Assembly (NCBI GenBank): GCA_036502085.1
Contig: DASXZD010000038.1
Coordinates: 1 to 26,017, forward strand
Source of the DNA: PALSA-505 sp036502085
GTDB taxonomy: Bacteria; Actinomycetota; Actinomycetes; Streptosporangiales; Streptosporangiaceae
Length of the DNA stretch: 26,017 nt
Direction: 5' to 3'
Position 1 is the stretch's first letter. Each line of letters begins with the position of its first letter. The notes below the pieces were generated by a model. The model was not told the DNA's origin and searched no databases. It saw only the letters and a list, made by a program, of their open reading frames with translations. Shown here in pieces: positions 15,243 to 21,153 of the stretch. The position numbers and the translations under genes are program-made.

Positions 15243-15461
15243 CAGCTTGCCGTGCGACTCGGGCCGGAACCCGTCCAGCGAGATGTTGGCGTGCACCCCG
15301 CCGATACGAGCCAACTCGCTGATCTGCTCGTCGGTGAGCGTGGTGGCGTTGGTGCAGAATCCCACCTGCAGGCCCGCGTTGCGCAGGGCCCGCACGATGT
15401 TGGTGAAGCGGGGGTGGATGGTGGGCTCGCCGCCGTTTCCGCGCTTTGCTGCCGTGTCTCT
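15243..15461 (-). pseudogene. internal fragment of a radical SAM (SPASM-type) protein
   Basis: The minus-strand frame reads GNGGEPTIHPRFTNIVRALR, then AGLQVGFCTNATTLTDEQI and GGVHANISLDGFRPESHGK. The GGEPT strand, the CTNATTL strand and the NISLDGF strand are characteristic of the middle of radical SAM enzymes. An in-frame TAA (15462-15464) cuts it off before the CxxxCxxC iron-sulfur motif, and after ESHGK the reading leaves the family, so the C-terminal half is missing too. It is therefore a two-ended fragment, not a gene. The parent enzyme would have been a peptide-maturase-like radical SAM protein. Confidence 0.7.
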
Positions 15462-15603
15462 TTAACTGTTCAGGCCTTGTGAGCAGGGCGATTTCCGAGT
15501 TGGGACTGTGGGAGCACCCCGCCGGGACCACCGGGTTCGCCCCGGTCCCAGCGTCGCTGTGTCGTCCCGGTCGCGACTTTGCCCGCCAGGCTGGGTCGGC
15601 ATC

Positions 15604-15819
15604 GTGGTCATTGGCGACGCTGCCCTTGCCACCGCTCCCGATCGCGAAACCGCCCGCCTCGTCGGGCAGGCCCTCAGCGGCCTGTCCGCCGCATCGCTCA
15701 CCGGCACCAGGGAACTCGCCAGCCGACTCGCCATCGCCGAGAGCCGCGGCCCAGCCACCCTGGCCTACCTGGACCCGGCGGACTTTCGCCCCCGGCCCGC
15801 CTGGCTCCCAGGTCGATGA
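15604..15819 (+). pseudogene. coding fragment of unknown or GNAT-associated type
   Basis: The frame reads VVIGDAALATAPDRETARLV, then LSGLSAASLTGTRELASRL and GPATLAYLDPADFRP before stopping. Third codon positions are mostly G or C, and the amino acid pattern looks genuine. It resembles the N-terminal region of some actinomycete acetyltransferases, but I am not sure. No start with a ribosome-binding site is seen and the rest of the protein is missing. It lies antisense to the last 40 codons of the nucleotidyltransferase frame, so one of the two readings there is not real. Confidence 0.35.
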
Positions 15820-16594
15820 CCTGGCTGGTAGTGGTGATGACGCTGACTGGGCGGTGACGGGCGTACGCGGCCAGCGCGAGCGTGAGCCTGGGTTCGGTAC
15901 CGATCGGTGCACGGTAGCCGCGGGCGAAGGCGACGAACTCGGCGGACAGCCGGGCGCGGCCCTCCAGCAGCCGCAGCTGCCTGGTGCCGTACCGCCGTTC
16001 CAGTCCGGTGGCGGCGGCGAGGCAAGGTTTCTCGATCAGCTCACGCACGAGGAACTCGCCATGGTGGCGGACCACAGCGATCACGCCATAGCTTGCCGCC
16101 AGTTCCCGCTGGTAGGCACGGCCGAGGACGGCAGGATTGCCATCTGGGGCATGGCGCAGGGCGGTCAGCGGGCTGCTGCCGGGGTAGAGGTTGTCAGCGA
16201 ACGCGACGTACAGGTCACCAGCGGCGGCGAGGTGATCGGCGCCGTTCAGCACCGATGTGAGGTCGGCGTATTGGCCGTGCTGGGTGATGAAGCTGACCGT
16301 GAGTCCGCCTGCCGGGCTGGGGCCGGGCCGCAGCAGCGCCGCGCGGGCGTACCGGTCCTGGCCGTCCTGGCTGAGCGCTGAACGTGCCCAGGTGGTGAAC
16401 GTGTCGTAGTACGGGTGGCAGACGATCGCCACTTCGGCCAGGCCGGACCGGGCGATCTCGTCGAGCAGGTGCGTGATGCCTGGGCGTCCGCCGACCGGGT
16501 AGAACTCTTTGGGGATATACCGGGACCAGCCGGCGATCCGGGTGCCCAGCCCGCCCGCGCACACCACGACCTGGATGGCGCCGTCACCGGTCAT
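15698..16594 (-). CDS. sugar-phosphate nucleotidyltransferase-like protein
   Basis: This 298-residue protein has the NTP-transferase signature VVVCAGGLGTRI (9-20), the substrate Lys in YIPKEFYPVGG (K29), the metal-binding Asp in VAFADNLY (D134) and an active-site Lys in LIEKP (K189). This resembles UTP-glucose-1-phosphate uridylyltransferases, which make NDP-sugars from sugar-1-phosphates. The family-like sequence ends at SQVIDLG (about 263); the last 35 residues (rich in Gly, Arg and Trp) look like read-through into the neighbouring debris, suggesting the 3' end was replaced. The start codon lies inside a palindrome and the gene is divergent from a NUDIX gene 29 bp away. Confidence 0.85.
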   Translation of the reverse strand: MTGDGAIQVVVCAGGLGTRIAGWSRYIPKEFYPVGGRPGITHLLDEIARSGLAEVAIVCHPYYDTFTTWARSALSQDGQDRYARAALLRPGPSPAGGLTVSFITQHGQYADLTSVLNGADHLAAAGDLYVAFADNLYPGSSPLTALRHAPDGNPAVLGRAYQRELAASYGVIAVVRHHGEFLVRELIEKPCLAAATGLERRYGTRQLRLLEGRARLSAEFVAFARGYRAPIGTEPRLTLALAAYARHRPVSVITTTSQVIDLGARRAGGESPPGPGRPGWLGRGSRRWRVGWRVPWCR

Positions 16595-16602
16595 GATGAC
16601 CG
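16588..16602. promoter_or_regulatory. palindrome over the nucleotidyltransferase start (possible operator)
   Basis: CGGTCAT-G-ATGACCG is a perfect 7-bp inverted repeat with a 1-nt centre. It covers the ATG of the minus-strand gene and lies about 10 bp upstream of the -10 box of the divergent NUDIX gene. A protein bound here could affect both genes. Confidence 0.4.
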
Positions 16603-16611
16603 CCGGTGCGG

Positions 16612-16617
16612 TAGGTT
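16612..16617 (+). promoter_or_regulatory. -10 box of the NUDIX gene, probably leaderless
   Basis: TAGGTT ends 6 nt before the GTG at 16624, with no ribosome-binding site between. The reverse strand of the same spot reads TAACCT, a possible -10 box for the divergent nucleotidyltransferase. Confidence 0.4.
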
Positions 16618-16623
16618 AACGCG

Positions 16624-17061
16624 GTGCACGTGCGAGTGACCGGCGTCGTCATCGAGGACGACCGCATCCTGCTGCTGAACCAGGACACCGATACCGGCCG
16701 TGGCTGGAGCCTGCCCGGCGGCAAGGTCGAGGAAGGCGAGACGATCCGCGATGCGCTGGTGCGGGAGATGCGTGAGGAAACCGGTCTGGACGTCGAGCCC
16801 GGGCGGTTGCTGTATGTGTGCGATCACCTGCCTGGCGGCGGGACCCATGTGGTTCACCTGACCTTCGAGGCGCGCCGCACTGGCGGGATCGCCGGGCAGG
16901 TCACGCCAGGGCTGGATACCCGGCCGATCCGCGGAGTGGAGTTCGCCAGGATCGCCGACCTGCCCTCGCTCGGGTTCGGCGAGCGGTTCGCGCGGCTAGC
17001 CATGGACGGGTTCCCTGGCGCTGGCAGCTACATGGGCGCCAAGGCCAGCATCGGCCTGTGA
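16624..17061 (+). CDS. NUDIX hydrolase
   Basis: This 145-residue protein has a complete NUDIX box GX5EX7REUXEEXGU at 33-55 (G33, E39, R47-E48, E51-E52, G54-L55), so all metal-binding glutamates are present. It should hydrolyse a nucleoside diphosphate linked to another group, such as an NDP-sugar, ADP-ribose derivative or oxidised nucleotide. The short size and GVVIEDDRILLLNQDTD start fit an MutT/ADP-ribose pyrophosphatase-like member. The GTG start follows a -10 box by 6 nt. Its last 66 bp overlap the end of the convergent fusion gene. Its place next to a nucleotidyltransferase suggests a linked nucleotide-sugar role, which is inference. Confidence 0.93.
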   Translation: MHVRVTGVVIEDDRILLLNQDTDTGRGWSLPGGKVEEGETIRDALVREMREETGLDVEPGRLLYVCDHLPGGGTHVVHLTFEARRTGGIAGQVTPGLDTRPIRGVEFARIADLPSLGFGERFARLAMDGFPGAGSYMGAKASIGL

Positions 17062-18777
17062 TCCGTCCAGTAGCCGGATCACCTGCTGGTCGATCTCGGT
17101 CAACGACCGCGACCGGTCATCGATTGCGGTGAGCCACTGGCCCAGCCGCCTGACCAGCTCAGCGGCGCTGACCGGCTGCTGGCCGTCGCGGACCAGGCGG
17201 ATGCCGACCCCGCGTGAGCAGCCGAGCAGGTGACGGCTGCGCGGCTGCTCCGCTGCCTCCCGGGTCGCGGGGGTGTTCCAGGCGATGCCATACAGCCATC
17301 TGGTGACCGGCCCGCCCGAGCTGGCGTCGCTGTCCGGGCCGTCGCCGCACCACAGCTGCAGGTTGCCGAGCAGGTGATGGATCCCGGACGGGCCGGTACC
17401 GGGTTCGGTAACCGGGCTGGCATCTCCGTCGCGGTAGCCGGCGTGCCCGCTGGCCTGCACGCCGACGGTGAGCGGGGCCAGTTCAGCGCGGGTGGGCAGC
17501 CGCGCGCCGGTCCAGGCGGCGAACACGGCGGCGCCGATCCATGTGACCCAGTACGCCGGGTAGTCCTCATAGCCGGGGCTGACCGTCCACCGCCCGGTGC
17601 TGTCGTGGCGGAGCCGGCCGCCCCGCTCGTGCGGCATCTGGCACGCCAGCAGCCAGGTCCCGCCGTGGCTGTTCGGCATCCCGGCCACGCCTAGCGCGTT
17701 CAGGAACCTGGCGTATTCATTGTTGCTCACCAGCAGGTTCCGCATCTCCAGAGCGCCGCGCCGCACGAAATACGGGTGCGTGCCAGCCGTTGCCGCCGGC
17801 ACCGGCCTCTGCATGGGGCGGGCCGCCGGCTGCGGCTCCAGGCGGTACAGGTGGTCACCGGACAGCCAGGACCTGGCGGCGGCAATCACCGGTTCAGGCA
17901 GCAGTGCACTAGCGACCGCGAGGCCCGCTGTCTTGGCGGCACTGATAACCGCCGCGTCCGCCGGTGACACGGCCGTAGTGAGTACTGTCTTCGCGTTCGT
18001 AGTCGCGAACGTGTCATCGATGCCGCCTGACGGCGGTGCCTGCTCGCGGGCGAGGTTCAGGCTATGAGCACATGCGAGATCGGGCAGCGCGGACATCAGC
18101 GTGGCCAGGGCGCTGGCCGGCCTGGTGACGGCCGTCTCGTAAGCGACGTGCGCGGGCTGCTGCCCGGCGAGCGCGCCGGCGATCAGCACGGTGTTCAGCA
18201 CCTGCAGGCGGACCAGGGCGACCAGGTCCGGCGGGTCATCGTCGGGGACGAGCGGGGCCAGGCGGCGCACCCAGTCCGCCCCGGACCGGGTCATCGCGAG
18301 CATCTGCTGATACCGCGACCGGTATCCCCAGCGGCGGAACAGGTCACCGCGGACAAAGGAGGACGCGACCCCGAGCGGGCAGCGGGACAGGACCAGGACC
18401 GGTGCCCCCGGCAGCAGCGACAGCAGTGTCGGCAAGGCGAAGAACAGGTTCGTCTCCTTCACGACCTGCCGGTGCGGGCCGTACTTGGCGGTCGCGAAGC
18501 TCACCAGCCACTGTCTGCCCAGCCCGCCGGCGCCGGCTGGCGGATCAGCCAGCCGCGGGTTGAGGGCCGACCACGGATGATCGGCCCCGAGCTGCTGCCG
18601 GAACGGCTCGTTGTGCTGGTCCATGACCGGGCGCAGCGTGTCGGACAGCCAGGTGGAGCCGACCCGCTCGTTCGTGCCGAGCATCAGCAGCGGCGCCAGC
18701 ACATAAGCCCCGCTGTCGCGGGCCCGCTCCCGCATCACGTCCACACGGGCACGGATCTCCGCCAGGATGTCCTGCAT
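16996..18777 (-). CDS. sulfotransferase-like / SUMF1 (formylglycine-generating enzyme-like) fusion protein
   Basis: This 593-residue protein has two domains. Residues 25-260 look like a sulfotransferase. A 5'-phosphosulfate-loop-like MLGTNERVGSTWLSDTL (32-48), VKETNLFF (106-113) and a 3'-phosphate-type VLVLSRCPLGVASSFVRGD (127-145) suggest transfer of sulfate from PAPS. Residues 335-531 match the SUMF1/FGE-sulfatase fold: MRNLLVSNNEYARFLNALG, YPAYWVTWIGAAVFAAWTGA, RLPTRAEL, HHLLGNLQLW and GVGIRLVRDG. The FGE copper-site cysteines are not visible where expected (YGIAWNTPATREAAE), so formylglycine formation is doubtful. The start at ATG 18777 is chosen because GAGGT lies 7 nt upstream; a GTG at 18786 is also in frame. 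No signal peptide is seen. The gene is divergent from the HTH regulator. Confidence 0.8.
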   Translation of the reverse strand: MQDILAEIRARVDVMRERARDSGAYVLAPLLMLGTNERVGSTWLSDTLRPVMDQHNEPFRQQLGADHPWSALNPRLADPPAGAGGLGRQWLVSFATAKYGPHRQVVKETNLFFALPTLLSLLPGAPVLVLSRCPLGVASSFVRGDLFRRWGYRSRYQQMLAMTRSGADWVRRLAPLVPDDDPPDLVALVRLQVLNTVLIAGALAGQQPAHVAYETAVTRPASALATLMSALPDLACAHSLNLAREQAPPSGGIDDTFATTNAKTVLTTAVSPADAAVISAAKTAGLAVASALLPEPVIAAARSWLSGDHLYRLEPQPAARPMQRPVPAATAGTHPYFVRRGALEMRNLLVSNNEYARFLNALGVAGMPNSHGGTWLLACQMPHERGGRLRHDSTGRWTVSPGYEDYPAYWVTWIGAAVFAAWTGARLPTRAELAPLTVGVQASGHAGYRDGDASPVTEPGTGPSGIHHLLGNLQLWCGDGPDSDASSGGPVTRWLYGIAWNTPATREAAEQPRSRHLLGCSRGVGIRLVRDGQQPVSAAELVRRLGQWLTAIDDRSRSLTEIDQQVIRLLDGSQADAGLGAHVAASAREPVHG

Positions 18778-18864
18778 GCCAGTCACCTCATCTCATCCAC
18801 TCCCCGTACAGCGGGGCCTGCTACCAGCAGATCGCGCGACGAACGCCGGCAGCAGGCACGCGCC

Positions 18865-18909
18865 GTTGCGCAGGAACCGGCGAGCGTTGCGTGGTTGCGC
18901 GGGGTTGCG
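18865..18909. repeat. four GTTGCG direct repeats in a divergent promoter region
   Basis: GTTGCG occurs at 18865, 18886, 18894 and 18904, and the following base alternates C, T, C, T. The spacing is 21, 8 and 10 bp. The cluster lies between the fusion gene (start 18777, -) and the regulator (start 19008, +), where operator sites are expected. Confidence 0.5.
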
Positions 18910-18911
18910 TG

Positions 18912-18945
18912 CCGCCGCCGGCCACGATGCAACGGCCGGCGGCGG
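18912..18945. promoter_or_regulatory. inverted repeat, 12-bp arms, in the divergent promoter region
   Basis: CCGCCGCCGGCC (18912-18923) and its exact reverse complement (18934-18945) flank a 10-nt loop. A TACAGT (18949-18954), a possible -10 box of the regulator gene, begins 4 bp further on, so the hairpin would overlap the promoter. It may be an operator or the terminator of an unseen transcript. Confidence 0.5.
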
Positions 18946-19007
18946 ACTTACAGTGGGCACAGGCGGGCCGCTTGAGCAGGGCCCAGGTTTGAGCGCGAGC
19001 GAGGAAC

Positions 19008-20372
19008 GTGCGCGGACGGCCGGTCACCAACCATGAGCTGGCGGCGCTGATCGAGGCCGCCGGGCGCTCGCACGCGGCGCTGGCCAGAAAAGTGAACGCC
19101 GCCGCCGCGAATCTGGGGCTGGACCTGCGCTATGACCAGGCGAGCGTGTACTGGTGGCTGCGCGGCCGGGTGCCCGATGACCCGGCGCCCGCGCTGCTCG
19201 CCGGTATCCTCAGAGACTGGCTTGGCCGCCCGGTGGAGCCAGCGGGACTCGGGTTCACCGACCCTGGCGGGCATCTGGGCCTGACACTGGCGGCGACGCC
19301 AGATCGGGCAGCCGTGCTGGCATCGGAACTGTGGAGGCATGTAGTGCAGCGGCGGGTGTTCCTCGGCTCGGGGTTCGTCGTCGCCGCGACCACCACCGCC
19401 GGGTTCGACTGGCATTTCAGCCCTGCCCCCGGCCCGGCCGCGATCGCGCGCCACGACGGCACAAGGGCGGTCGGCATGGCCGATGTCGAGCGGATCCGGC
19501 AGGCCAGCACGGAGTTCGAGGCCCTGGACCGGGTCCACGGCGGTGGCCACGCGTTCACCTGGCTCGCCGACTATCTTGACCGTGAGGTCGCTCCCATGCT
19601 AACCGGCCGGTATAGCGCCGCAACCGGCCGGGAACTGTTCGCCGCAGCAGCCTCCGCGACCGGGCTGGCCGGCTGGATGGCGTTCGATCAGGGCAGAAGC
19701 CACGGCCTGGCCCAGAGGTTCTTCATCCAGGCGCTCGGCCTGGCCCGCCAGTCCGGTGACCGCTTTTACAGCGCCCACGTCGTCTCCAACCTCGCCACCC
19801 AGGCGCTGTTCCTCGGCCACGGCCCGGAAGCGGCCCGCCTGGCCCGCGCTGCGCGGTCCGGTGCCGGCCGGTCTGCGCCGGCGATGCTGACCGCCCGGCT
19901 GGGAACCGTCGAGGCGCGCGGCTGGGCGCTGGCTGGCGACCAGCACGAGACGCGGGCCGCGATCCGCCGCGCGGACGCGGCTCTGGACCGCTCCGATCCC
20001 TCTGCCGACCCCGCATGGCTTGCCGCCTATACGCCCGCGCACCACGCCGGCTCGGTAATGCACGCCCTGCGTGACGCCGGCCAGTACCGCGATGCCGCCA
20101 CGCGTTCTGCCATGGCCCTGGACCTGCCGGAATCCAATGTGCGGGCACGGGCGCTGCACCAGACACTGCTGGCCACTGTCCAGGCAGGGAACGGCGATCT
20201 CGCCGCCGCGTGCGACACGGCGGGCGTCGCGCTGCGCACAGCCGTCACCCTCAGCTCGGCGCGGCTGGGCGAGCGGCTCCGCGAATTCGGCCGCCAGATC
20301 GGTCACCACCATGATCAGCCTGCCGTGCGCGACTTCACCGAACAGGCCGCGCTGATTCTCCCGCGGGCATGA
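19008..20372 (+). CDS. HTH-type transcriptional regulator with TPR-like domain
   Basis: This 454-residue protein has an N-terminal DNA-binding-like region (residues 5-75: LAALIEAAGRSHAALARKVN, then a YDQASVYWWLRG helix and the GRPVEPAGLGF segment) typical of actinomycete XRE-like regulators. A hydrophobic linker with a WHFSP motif follows (about 115-145). The remaining Ala-rich helices (about 205-430, for example AQRFFIQALGLARQSGDRFY and ARALHQTLLATVQAGNGDLAAA) look like tetratricopeptide repeats. Such proteins often sense a ligand or partner through the TPR part. The GTG start has GAGG only 3 nt upstream, so the start is uncertain. It overlaps the downstream NUDIX gene by 4 bp. Confidence 0.85.
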   Translation: MRGRPVTNHELAALIEAAGRSHAALARKVNAAAANLGLDLRYDQASVYWWLRGRVPDDPAPALLAGILRDWLGRPVEPAGLGFTDPGGHLGLTLAATPDRAAVLASELWRHVVQRRVFLGSGFVVAATTTAGFDWHFSPAPGPAAIARHDGTRAVGMADVERIRQASTEFEALDRVHGGGHAFTWLADYLDREVAPMLTGRYSAATGRELFAAAASATGLAGWMAFDQGRSHGLAQRFFIQALGLARQSGDRFYSAHVVSNLATQALFLGHGPEAARLARAARSGAGRSAPAMLTARLGTVEARGWALAGDQHETRAAIRRADAALDRSDPSADPAWLAAYTPAHHAGSVMHALRDAGQYRDAATRSAMALDLPESNVRARALHQTLLATVQAGNGDLAAACDTAGVALRTAVTLSSARLGERLREFGRQIGHHHDQPAVRDFTEQAALILPRA

Positions 20373-20881
20373 CCGGCCAGCCCCGCCCAGGCCATCCTGG
20401 CTGGACCGAACCGGAAAAGTGGTACGCCCAGCTCGCAACCCAGTACGCGGCAACTGGCGCGCTCCTCACCGACCCTGACGGCCAGGTCCTGCTCGTCAAA
20501 CCGAACTACCGCGAGCACTGGACGCTGCCCGGCGGGATGGTCGATCACGGCGAAGCGCCCGAGCAGGCCCTCCGCCGCGAACTGAAAGAAGAACTGGGAC
20601 TCGACCTGGCTGTCGGCCGGCTACTGGTGATCGACTGGGCACCTGCTTACGCCCAGCGCCCCAGGCCGATCGCTTACTTCCTTTTCGACGCGGGCGTACT
20701 TGATCCCGGCATGGTTATCCGGCTCCAGGAAGCCGAGCTGGATGAATACACTTACGTTTCCCCCGGACAGGTCCCCGCACGGGCGGCTTCGTATACGGCC
20801 GCGCGAGTTCCGGCCGCCCTGTCTGCACGGGAAGCCGGCACCACGATCTATCTGCCGCAGCAAGCCAGGCCTGGCATCTAG
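20369..20881 (+). CDS. NUDIX hydrolase
   Basis: This 170-residue protein has a full NUDIX box at 56-78 (G56, E62, R70-E71, E74-E75, G77-L78) preceded by HWTLPGGMVDHGE. The N-terminal extension (GWTEPEKWYAQLATQYAATG) is typical of actinomycete NUDIX proteins that follow an HTH regulator. It should hydrolyse a nucleoside diphosphate derivative. Its ATG overlaps the regulator's stop (ATGA), so the two are translated together. It is distinct in sequence from the NUDIX protein at 16624-17061. Its end overlaps a possible opposite-strand small ORF by 4 bp. Confidence 0.93.
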   Translation: MTGQPRPGHPGWTEPEKWYAQLATQYAATGALLTDPDGQVLLVKPNYREHWTLPGGMVDHGEAPEQALRRELKEELGLDLAVGRLLVIDWAPAYAQRPRPIAYFLFDAGVLDPGMVIRLQEAELDEYTYVSPGQVPARAASYTAARVPAALSAREAGTTIYLPQQARPGI

Positions 20882-21060
20882 CCCTGGTCTTCCGCGGGCA
20901 GCGCCGACATCGCACTGGCGTCCCTGGCACCAAGCTGCCAGCGCATCTGCTGGTTCTCAGGGTAGAGACTCTCGCGGTGACGGCGAGCGCGCAGCAGTAA
21001 GTAGTCGGCTTCGTTGCAAACCACCCCCTCAACCTTCTCTGGAACGCCTTCGAGGCGCAT
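20878..21060 (-). CDS. small hypothetical ORF (60 aa), uncertain
   Basis: An ATG frame encodes MRLEGVPEKVEGVVCNEADY, then LRARRHRESLYPENQQMRWQ and a short acidic end. The composition looks protein-like, but third-position G/C is only about 70-75%, lower than neighbours, and it contains a TTA codon, which is rare in high-GC actinomycetes. The frame stays open upstream (reading EATWPSARIAARM before the ATG) without a start codon, so it may be the 3' end of a damaged gene. No ribosome-binding site is seen and I recognise no family. Confidence 0.3.
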   Translation of the reverse strand: MRLEGVPEKVEGVVCNEADYLLLRARRHRESLYPENQQMRWQLGARDASAMSALPAEDQG

Positions 21061-21153
21061 GCGCGCGGCGATGCGCGCTGAAGGCCAGGTAGCCTCGGGT
21101 GCGCAGGAGAATACAGTCGGACAAGAGAGCGACCTGTCAATGGCGGCCGTGCG

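Noticed and set aside
15505..15555. Possible tRNA T-arm-like stretch (GGGTTCGCCCC)
   Set aside because: No acceptor, D or anticodon stems can be placed around it.
15088..15912. Minus-strand open frame of 274 codons through the debris region
   Set aside because: It runs in a different frame through the radical SAM fragment and antisense of other readings. Only its last 50 codons look protein-like.
16996..18777. Calling the fusion gene a true formylglycine-generating enzyme or EgtB
   Set aside because: The FGE cysteines and the N-terminal DinB-type HxxxHxE motif of EgtB are not seen, and the N-terminal domain is sulfotransferase-like.
18865..18909. GTTGCG repeats as a CRISPR array or replication iterons
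   Set aside because: The repeats are only 6-7 bp with uneven spacing and no spacer units, and no replication or Cas genes are nearby. A promoter-region role is more likely.
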